Source of the DNA: Sphingobacterium sp. SGG-5
GTDB lineage: Bacteria > Bacteroidota > Bacteroidia > Sphingobacteriales > Sphingobacteriaceae
Length of the DNA stretch: 64,000 nucleotides
Direction of reading: 5' to 3'
NCBI RefSeq assembly: GCF_011043525.1
Contig: NZ_JAAKGO010000002.1
Location: 1 to 64,000, forward strand
Part shown: positions 53,739 through 61,136 of the stretch, one piece after another
How the letters are laid out: each line of letters begins with the position of its first letter
How positions within the stretch are numbered: position 1 is the stretch's first letter
Translations under genes and position numbers: made by a program
The notes under the pieces: model-generated
The model's input: the letters and a program-made list of their open reading frames with translations, nothing else
What the model was told of the DNA's origin: nothing
The model's database searches: none

Positions 53739-54917
53739 TTATTTACCAAGATCTACAGGAACCAATATCAACGGTGTCGGCAAACAAGAGGCTCCTGGTG
53801 GAGAATATGTAAAGTTGATTTCCTGAACATCTTTTGATGGATCCGGCGTATAAACTTCTAAAAGAATCGCTTCTGGAGCAGCTTTGGTAACCAATCGATT
53901 TAATGGATATTGAACAACTGTTTTTTTCATTTCATTATCGAACATTTCCATCGTCAGTCCCATTCCACCACACCACTGATTATCAGCTGATCTACAATTC
54001 CATGTAATTAGAGCTAATCCTTTTCCATCGGTACTCTTCCATTTGATATTGGTATTATATAGCACACCGTAATTTCCTGCATTTTTTGCAAACTCTTTAT
54101 TCGGCCCTATTGTTCCAGTTATCCAAGGATCGTCATTACCGTCTGCTAGAATAAGCTGGGAAACACCATTTTTAGTATCAATAGTATCTCTGGAAGTCAC
54201 TTTATAATTTGATATCGGAAATATTCCACGACCTGCGTTGACATGGCTAAATGGTATAATCGTGTCTATATCATGGAATGCTTTAGGCCCCTCTTTTTCA
54301 GGGGATGTCTGCAGTACACTGATGAGTCCGGGTTGGTCAATGACAAATTCATAAAACCCATGCACCAATTCATCATATCGCACTATATTTTTTTCTAATT
54401 GCTCATCTATAGCGATTACTTGTCCTGGCTTGACTATGCGAACATTATTTATTTCATTGGACACAAAATAATCGTACAACCCTTGTTTGCCTATTTGGAA
54501 ATAATTTGTGCTCGGTCTCTGAGAAGAATATTTCAACATTCTCAAATGCATATTCTCCTTACCCATGTTTTTAATGACGGCCGATATCTTTCTTGGCATT
54601 TTTTGAGGCTCTTTAACACCATTCACGTTATAGACATACAATCGCACTGCACCAGGCGCTACACTTTCCTGCATGGCTATAGCCTCTGGAATTCGAATAT
54701 ATTCCGGATCGTCAGAAATAATATACTGTGGTCCGGGCATTGCTGTTTTATCATATACTATTTTCGGAAAATCCATGGTCAAAAAATCATGTAAAATCAC
54801 GATATCCCCTTGTTTTGCCGATGTCAGCGTCTTGGATATTGTGTGTAATTTATTCTGCGACTGTACGCTTTGAATAAAAACAGATAGCATGAGTATTGTC
54901 AGTATATTCGCTTTCAT
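53739..54917 (-). CDS. Exported protein of unknown function (PUL2)
   Basis: 392 residues, not recognised. Signal peptide to about 20 (QSVQSQNKL). Composition and alternating pattern suggest beta-rich domains, for example AVRLYVYNVNGV and YDYFVSNEINNV in the first half, ILLEVYTPDPSKDVQEINFTYSPP near the end. A SADNQWCGGMG segment with Trp/Cys/Gly (about 310-320) is notable. It begins 13 bp after the TIM-barrel gene and ends 8 bp before the phosphoesterase, so it is part of the same transcript. It could be a new glycan-active or binding protein. Confidence 0.65.
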   Translation of the reverse strand: MKANILTILMLSVFIQSVQSQNKLHTISKTLTSAKQGDIVILHDFLTMDFPKIVYDKTAMPGPQYIISDDPEYIRIPEAIAMQESVAPGAVRLYVYNVNGVKEPQKMPRKISAVIKNMGKENMHLRMLKYSSQRPSTNYFQIGKQGLYDYFVSNEINNVRIVKPGQVIAIDEQLEKNIVRYDELVHGFYEFVIDQPGLISVLQTSPEKEGPKAFHDIDTIIPFSHVNAGRGIFPISNYKVTSRDTIDTKNGVSQLILADGNDDPWITGTIGPNKEFAKNAGNYGVLYNTNIKWKSTDGKGLALITWNCRSADNQWCGGMGLTMEMFDNEMKKTVVQYPLNRLVTKAAPEAILLEVYTPDPSKDVQEINFTYSPPGASCLPTPLILVPVDLGK

Positions 54918-54930
54918 TAAGAATTTATTA

Positions 54931-56256
54931 TTAGTTATTTAACCCCTTTTTAATATGATCCCACCATCCATAATTTATAATATGTACAATATCAAATATC
55001 ATCGACCCATGGGATTTTTGACGACACATCTTTAATGCGTTAACAAATTGATCCGGCTTCCCTTTGTACTGTTCTACATATAGCCCCGCATAAACTGGAG
55101 TCTTACCCTTAGTAACTTTATTCACTAATTCGGCAGATCCTTCTACAGTGTACCAATCCTCTTTCTTCACTATCAGTCCAGATTCTAAAGCCTTCTCAAC
55201 CGTATCCGCTTGTGTAAGCAGTTCAGATTTTTCCACCTCAAAGTAGTAATTCCCCGTAGTAAACAGATCCAAGGCCTCGGCATAGCCGTATTCCTTGTAT
55301 GTAGGGGTTGCCCAATCAAAATCCTCGCTTGGGTCATATTCCTGACTGGCAAAATTAACTCCTACATCGAAGTATAAGGGATACCACGATCCCGTGTAAT
55401 CTCCAAAAATGATATCCGGATTAATCTCCTTAAGCTCCTCTCGAGCCGTATAGATAAAATCATGTATTATTTTAGCTCTCCATTCCAACCATTTTTTATA
55501 TAGGGGGCCTTCTTTTCTTTGACTTCCGTCAAAAGAAAAAATATCGGCGGGAAAGTAATCCACGTCAGCTCCAATATATGCCTCAAATATCTGTCTACTT
55601 TCATCGGAGAAATCCGCATTTAAATTATCAAATCGAACGCGATCTAATATAATTCCATCCAGTTTTGGATATAAACTCACCAGCTCCTTCAAAATAGATA
55701 ATTCATATTTTTGTACTTCAGGTAAAGCAGGGTTTAACATGGCAGAATATTTATTCTTCTGCTCCGTAATCAGTTTCATTCCTTCTGGTAAATAAGATAA
55801 CGTCTGCCATTTTGCTTTCGTGGTATCTTCGTATACGACTCCTCGATCAAAAAAATTATGCCCAGCAACGAATACATTAGTCGAGGCATGTACTTTCAGA
55901 CCCAAGCTATGCCCCTCTTCAATAAAGAAAGACAACATATCCCATGTGGTGTCTTTAGTAGCACGGCTGTTTCCCCATGATATCATAACGGGAGCTATTT
56001 CACTGGGATACAATACTTCTCCCGTAATTGGCTTTACATCTATTACGACGTCTGTGATACCAACTTCTTTCGATTTTTGAAGATAAAATGCAATCGAATC
56101 TTTATCGCAAAAACGATCAAAATTGGCTGTGGCATCAAACCACAATATATTCCTGTCCACAAAGTAATTAGCCCTACTATTTGTAGACTTATTCGAAGTA
56201 CTGCATGAAGAAAAAAACAAAGCTACAGCAAAAACTAAATAAGATAAACGCATCAT
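54931..56256 (-). CDS. GHL10-type glycoside hydrolase-like lipoprotein (paralogue 2)
   Basis: 441 residues; lipoprotein signal with Cys in FFSSCSTS (Cys18). The body is a TIM barrel of the glycosyl-hydrolase-like 10 kind: ILWFDATANFD, VGITDVVIDVKPITGEVLYPS, LGLKVHASTNVFVAG, NPALPEVQKY, LDGIILDRVRFDN, and VNFASQEYDPSEDFDWATP. The Asp in ILDRVRFD and Glu/Asp near SQEYDPSEDFD are candidates for catalysis. Related to the next gene upstream. Substrate unknown. Confidence 0.8.
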   Translation of the reverse strand: MMRLSYLVFAVALFFSSCSTSNKSTNSRANYFVDRNILWFDATANFDRFCDKDSIAFYLQKSKEVGITDVVIDVKPITGEVLYPSEIAPVMISWGNSRATKDTTWDMLSFFIEEGHSLGLKVHASTNVFVAGHNFFDRGVVYEDTTKAKWQTLSYLPEGMKLITEQKNKYSAMLNPALPEVQKYELSILKELVSLYPKLDGIILDRVRFDNLNADFSDESRQIFEAYIGADVDYFPADIFSFDGSQRKEGPLYKKWLEWRAKIIHDFIYTAREELKEINPDIIFGDYTGSWYPLYFDVGVNFASQEYDPSEDFDWATPTYKEYGYAEALDLFTTGNYYFEVEKSELLTQADTVEKALESGLIVKKEDWYTVEGSAELVNKVTKGKTPVYAGLYVEQYKGKPDQFVNALKMCRQKSHGSMIFDIVHIINYGWWDHIKKGLNN

Positions 56257-56264
56257 ACTTTAAA

Positions 56265-57659
56265 TTAATTTTTAATCCCCGCCTTCACCGCATCAAAAAG
56301 AGTCTCCTTCAGTTGATTATATTGTGGAGCATACATATGCACCACATCAAATAGCATAATACCTCCGGACGTTCTAGACAGAATATAACGAATAGCTTTC
56401 GTGATCTCACCTTTATTGGCGTAACTAACGTTCCCAACATCTATACTTCCATACAAGGGAACTTTATCCTTTGTGATATAGGATGCTCCATTTAGTGATC
56501 CTTCAATACTCCACCAATGATATTTCATGCCTGCAGTGACAGGATTATCCGCTAACATTATCTGCGTAAAATAATTCCCGGTCATTAATATATCCAACTC
56601 TTCTGCGTATCCCGTCTCACCATAACCTGGTGATGCCCAATCGAAGCGAACTTCAAAATCTTGAAAAGGATCATAGTCTTCACTTGCCCAGTTCACGCCC
56701 ACTTGATAATACGTGGTATACCAGGATCCAACATACACACCAAATTCTACATTGGGTTTTACGGATTTAACGGCCGCCCGAGCTTCACCCATAAAATCTT
56801 TAATAACCTGGGAACGGTATATGAGCCATTGTTTGTAATATTTGCCCGTTGCTGAAGGTAATATTTGCCCTGAACTCTCTCTCCAAGACGAAACGATATC
56901 ACTTGGGAAATTCATGTTCTTTGCCTGTGTATCATTGTATTTTGTTTCCAAAAAAGAAATGAATTGTTGCTTACTAAAGTCCGAAAAATCAGCCGTTATA
57001 TCCGTATATCGTCCATAGTCCAAGATCATCCCATCCAAATCAAACTTACCAACGATCTCCTTGATGATATTCAGTGCTTTTTCCTGTACCTCGGGAGCCG
57101 CAGGGTTGACAAAGACATTTTTTCCTGTTTCTGAAATTGGTCCTAATGTACCTGCTGTATTTTTTACAACTATCGACTCATATTTGCTACGATACGTTGG
57201 ATTATCAAACACATATCCAAACCCTCTACGATCTCCATCCACAAATGTCACGATAGACAAGTACACTTTGAAATTTCTTTTCTTTGCTTCGGAAATCATA
57301 TAGGGAACATAATCCGATAATCTCGTCTTGCCGTCCCTTTCCGTTATTTCGCCCGTATAAGCACTTGGATACATGGTGTACCCAGAGCTCCCTTTTACAT
57401 CAATCACCAAACCAGTAACCCCTGAATCTTCCAAAATATCCATAATCTCTACTATGCCTTCTTTATCACTAAAGCGGCCATAGGTCCCAAATACGTTGGA
57501 ATTAGCATCTACCCATACCAAAACTTCCCGTCCAGCTTCGTCATCAGTGTCTGGGATCTCCGTATCGGGATCTTTCGTATCTGGCGGTGGATTACCCTCC
57601 TTTTTACAAGAATACATTGTAAAAAGTACGAGGGCCAAAAAAATTACTTTATAATTCAT
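56265..57659 (-). CDS. GHL10-type glycoside hydrolase-like lipoprotein (paralogue 1)
   Basis: 464 residues; lipoprotein signal with Cys18 in MYSCKKEG, then an acidic/Pro-rich linker (PPPDTKDPDTEIPDTDD). TIM-barrel body parallel to the downstream paralogue: VLVWVDANSNVF, VTGLVIDVKGSSGYTMYPS, NFKVYLSIVTFVDGD, NPAAPEVQEKAL, LDGMILDYGRYTD, VNWASEDYDPFQDFEVRFDW. The pair is syntenic and duplicated. Both lack a domain match to a well-characterised GH family, so they are the best candidates for the core hydrolases of PUL2. Confidence 0.8.
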   Translation of the reverse strand: MNYKVIFLALVLFTMYSCKKEGNPPPDTKDPDTEIPDTDDEAGREVLVWVDANSNVFGTYGRFSDKEGIVEIMDILEDSGVTGLVIDVKGSSGYTMYPSAYTGEITERDGKTRLSDYVPYMISEAKKRNFKVYLSIVTFVDGDRRGFGYVFDNPTYRSKYESIVVKNTAGTLGPISETGKNVFVNPAAPEVQEKALNIIKEIVGKFDLDGMILDYGRYTDITADFSDFSKQQFISFLETKYNDTQAKNMNFPSDIVSSWRESSGQILPSATGKYYKQWLIYRSQVIKDFMGEARAAVKSVKPNVEFGVYVGSWYTTYYQVGVNWASEDYDPFQDFEVRFDWASPGYGETGYAEELDILMTGNYFTQIMLADNPVTAGMKYHWWSIEGSLNGASYITKDKVPLYGSIDVGNVSYANKGEITKAIRYILSRTSGGIMLFDVVHMYAPQYNQLKETLFDAVKAGIKN

Positions 57660-57730
57660 ATGCTATTTTTATGAGAGGCAATACGAGCAAATACCCGTAT
57701 TGCCAAAATTCAACATTTATTTAACTTCTT

Positions 57731-59413
57731 CTATTGTATATCAACACAATCGAATTGTACACCTACCACATAGCCATTGGTAAACATAAAGTATAGATAT
57801 AAATAGAAGCCGTTTTCCGAAACCGTCATGGCTACATCTCCTGTACCATTTCCATTGACTACTCCTCCGCTCGCACTTCGTCCATATTTGCCTTTTTCAG
57901 CAGACCAGATCAATCCCGGAGTCGTACCAGCTGAAGGATCGCCAGAGAAGCCGCCCTCAGTATCGATCAAGAACACTTGATCAGCAGATCCCCAGGAGAA
58001 ACTATTTACATGATTGTACGCAACAAACTTCGCATTGTTAAATTCGATGTAGTCCACCGTATTAGCGATAAAATTACTTCCTAATTTTTCCAACTCACTC
58101 ATTATCGTATTCGTCGATCCATTCACTTTGACAAGTCGATTGTCCGAATACCCTATTGCAAAGTAATCGCTGGTAACATCCGTTGGCGAAGTATAAATCA
58201 TGTCTGCATTATTATTGCTCCATGAATACCCTGAAATAGTCACCATTTCAGGCGTCTGGGATACCAAACTTCCGTTCACTATCTGCCAACGAGCAAAGCT
58301 ACTTGAAGCTGCATTTATCACAGGAACGGTAATGATTGCATTCGTATTCACATTACCTATTACGGAAAACTTACGACCATACGCCCCTGTAGTGGTCCAA
58401 GAAATAAATGATTGCGGAGTACCCGTCACAGACGATATTTTCCAGATGTTAAACACGTTACCATCGTTTTGTGTCAAATTACATACAAAAATGTTTCCAG
58501 CGTCATCCGCCGTGGTATAAAAATTTTTGAGGTTACCTTTAACCGCTCCAAGTTCAATTTCTCCTACCTTTGTTCCCGTGAAGGCATCGATATACACACT
58601 ATTTTGAGCTCGGGTATTCAGTACAACATAATCACCAGTTGCTGCAATACCGCCGGTAACATCGTCTGTCATGATACCTAAATCATCCTTCAGTTTCTTG
58701 GCAAACATCACCTTCGCACTACCTGGGCGAATACCCTTAGCTAATTTAACCGCTTCGATCACCTGAAGGGTATATGCTCGGCTAGCATCCCCTACCGATG
58801 AGACAACAAAAGGTTGTGCTGTTGACAAGTCAACACTTCCTTCATTCGGTATAGAACCTGTGGAATGTCTGTTGATGACGTAGGAAAGCTTTGCATTATT
58901 CATGACCGTCCCCGGCACTAACGAAAAGTTAATTTTATCATCAATGATAATAGCAGTTACTTCTTGAGGACTACCGCCTTCATCATCATAAGTCAGTGTT
59001 GCACTGGTGACATCGGTATTACCCTGTTTATTAGCAATTACTGTATATTTTCGAACTTCTCCCGTACCAGCTGTAACAGTCAATTCCTTAGGGGTGGTTA
59101 AATCCCATAGCTCGCTCAGCGATGGAGAAACCGTTGCGTCAGAAGGAACAGTAGCTCGTAAATACAGTTTGGATATATCCACTTCGTTATCCGAATCGAT
59201 AGGATAATAATAATCAACGTCGATATAAATTTTATCGTCAACTATCCGCGCTTCAAACAGGCGCTCTCTTCCTTTACCGTCGTAAGTCGCATAAATGTCA
59301 CTTATTTCATTCTTTTCATATCGGTCTCTGTATTCTACTTTCTGACATGAGACAGCAAATAATATCCCAAACATACATAAGAATGTCAGGGGGCTTCTAT
59401 ATAATCTTTTCAT
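57731..59413 (-). CDS. DUF5018-like surface lipoprotein with beta-propeller-type C-terminus
   Basis: 560 residues; lipoprotein signal with Cys23 in AVSCQKVEYRD. Residues about 30-230 contain two DUF5018-like Ig repeats (LTVTAGTGEVRKYTVIANKQ and VVSSVGDASRAYTLQVIEA). Residues 240-560 resemble a beta-propeller (GDYVVLNTRAQNSVYIDAF, AGNIFVCNL, FAIGYSDNRLVKVNGS). It follows SusD by 18 bp, the place of the surface glycan-binding protein. No enzymatic motif. Confidence 0.8.
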   Translation of the reverse strand: MKRLYRSPLTFLCMFGILFAVSCQKVEYRDRYEKNEISDIYATYDGKGRERLFEARIVDDKIYIDVDYYYPIDSDNEVDISKLYLRATVPSDATVSPSLSELWDLTTPKELTVTAGTGEVRKYTVIANKQGNTDVTSATLTYDDEGGSPQEVTAIIIDDKINFSLVPGTVMNNAKLSYVINRHSTGSIPNEGSVDLSTAQPFVVSSVGDASRAYTLQVIEAVKLAKGIRPGSAKVMFAKKLKDDLGIMTDDVTGGIAATGDYVVLNTRAQNSVYIDAFTGTKVGEIELGAVKGNLKNFYTTADDAGNIFVCNLTQNDGNVFNIWKISSVTGTPQSFISWTTTGAYGRKFSVIGNVNTNAIITVPVINAASSSFARWQIVNGSLVSQTPEMVTISGYSWSNNNADMIYTSPTDVTSDYFAIGYSDNRLVKVNGSTNTIMSELEKLGSNFIANTVDYIEFNNAKFVAYNHVNSFSWGSADQVFLIDTEGGFSGDPSAGTTPGLIWSAEKGKYGRSASGGVVNGNGTGDVAMTVSENGFYLYLYFMFTNGYVVGVQFDCVDIQ

Positions 59414-59431
59414 ATCTATTCATTTTAGGTA

Positions 59432-61123
59432 TTACCATCCCTTGATTTGATCCAATGCATCATTCCGTTGATCTTCAGCCTCTGGAATAGGCAAATAATA
59501 CAATGCTCCTGTGAAACCACGGTCCACATTATCTACGGAGACAACTTCATACTCTGTTCCATTATATTTATGCCCTGTGAAGCGAACATCATTCAACACG
59601 ATATGAGCTTTACGCCATCTTCGAAGGTCCCAGAACCGATGTCCTTCAAAAGCCAATTCTACCTTACGTTCGTGTTCGACTAATGCCATGACGTCTTGCT
59701 TCGTATTTGCATACACATCAGGCAGCCCCCGTTCACCACGCAACTGATTGATGGTCCCGACCGCATCATCCAATTGATTAGTTCCAGCTTGCGCTTCCGC
59801 TAATATCAACAATACTTCAGCGTATCGCAGTTCAATCCAGCTTTGCGTACTTTTGTTGACTACAAAATTTGTATTTTGCGGATCCAACATCTTCTTTGCG
59901 TAATAACCCGAGACTGTACGCTTCGGATCACCCATAGATCCGTACTGAATAAACCCTTCAGAGCTTGATTCCATAAGATTTAACGTACGTCCTTTCCATT
60001 CCGCACCATGATACAATACTGTCGCATAAAACCTAGGTTCTCTATCCGCATAAGGATTCGCGCTATGTGCTGGATTGGACCAAGAGAACTGCGTTCCATC
60101 AGCCATTTCAAATTCGTCAACCAACTCGGCAGTTGGAACGCCATAGACTAAAGCATTCCCAGGCGCATCTCCTGGAGGAGCAAAACCCAAATCATATTGA
60201 TGCGTAATTTGTGGAGCCGAGAAGTCCACTCTAAAAATAGCCTCTTTAGTATTCTTATTGGTAAAAATAGAAGCAAAGTTAGGATCTAACGCATAAAGTC
60301 CTTCATTCGCCAGCGCGACAACTTCATTCGCTGCATTCATTGCATTCGTATAATAAGCTAGTGCTTTCTCCTGTGGAATACCAGTCAGGGGATCGGAATT
60401 GAATTGCTTACGATCGTTTTCAGCTATTGACGCCGCATAGATCCACGCACGAGCCAACATCCCATATGCAGCCCCCTTGGTGGCCCGTCCTGGTAAATTG
60501 GTCTTATCCAAATGTTCAGCGGCAAACGCAAAGTCGGCCGCGATAAAATTCCAGCAATCGTCCTCACTTGAACGGGGGTTGTCTTTGCTCTCATACTGCT
60601 CGATATTATCGAAGAGGATCACACTCCCGTGTATACGAACCAACCAAAAATAAGCATACCCCCTTACAAAACGCGCTTCTGCTTCATATTTCAACTTTTG
60701 CTCATCACTCAATACGGACTTATTTTTTACTCCGTACAAAAACTCGTTGACCCGGCGAATACGTTCATATCCAGAATCCCAATAATTAAGTCCTACACTT
60801 CCTGCACTAAATTGATTGGCACCAGACACAAGAATATTGACCGTTCCATTGCCAGCCGTTGTTGAAGTATACTTCATGATATCCGATAAAGCATCGGTAG
60901 CATTGTCATACCCTAAATTCGGAAATAAGCCAAATTGAAATTTTTTAAATTCTGCATACAAGCCATTTACATACAGCTCTGCCGTAGTAGGATCACTCCA
61001 TATCGCTTCTTCAGTATATCGATCTTGCAAAGGTATGTCGATTTCGCAGGATTGAAAGAAAGTAACACTAGTCATGGCTATTGCCCCTATTAGCAAGCCT
61101 TTTATTTGTTTTATTTTTTTCAT
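59432..61123 (-). CDS. susD: SusD/RagB-family nutrient-binding lipoprotein (PUL2)
   Basis: 563 residues from ATG 61123 (MKKIKQIKG); the longer frame to 61165 would overlap susC. Lipobox Cys in FFQSCEIDIPLQ (about 26). SusD family segments: RFVRGYAYFWLVRIHGSV, IELRYAEVLLILAEAQAG, ELAFEGHRFWDLRRWR. It starts 13 bp after the susC stop. Its glycan is unknown. Confidence 0.95.
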   Translation of the reverse strand: MKKIKQIKGLLIGAIAMTSVTFFQSCEIDIPLQDRYTEEAIWSDPTTAELYVNGLYAEFKKFQFGLFPNLGYDNATDALSDIMKYTSTTAGNGTVNILVSGANQFSAGSVGLNYWDSGYERIRRVNEFLYGVKNKSVLSDEQKLKYEAEARFVRGYAYFWLVRIHGSVILFDNIEQYESKDNPRSSEDDCWNFIAADFAFAAEHLDKTNLPGRATKGAAYGMLARAWIYAASIAENDRKQFNSDPLTGIPQEKALAYYTNAMNAANEVVALANEGLYALDPNFASIFTNKNTKEAIFRVDFSAPQITHQYDLGFAPPGDAPGNALVYGVPTAELVDEFEMADGTQFSWSNPAHSANPYADREPRFYATVLYHGAEWKGRTLNLMESSSEGFIQYGSMGDPKRTVSGYYAKKMLDPQNTNFVVNKSTQSWIELRYAEVLLILAEAQAGTNQLDDAVGTINQLRGERGLPDVYANTKQDVMALVEHERKVELAFEGHRFWDLRRWRKAHIVLNDVRFTGHKYNGTEYEVVSVDNVDRGFTGALYYLPIPEAEDQRNDALDQIKGW

Positions 61124-61136
61124 CGTTTCAAGCTTT

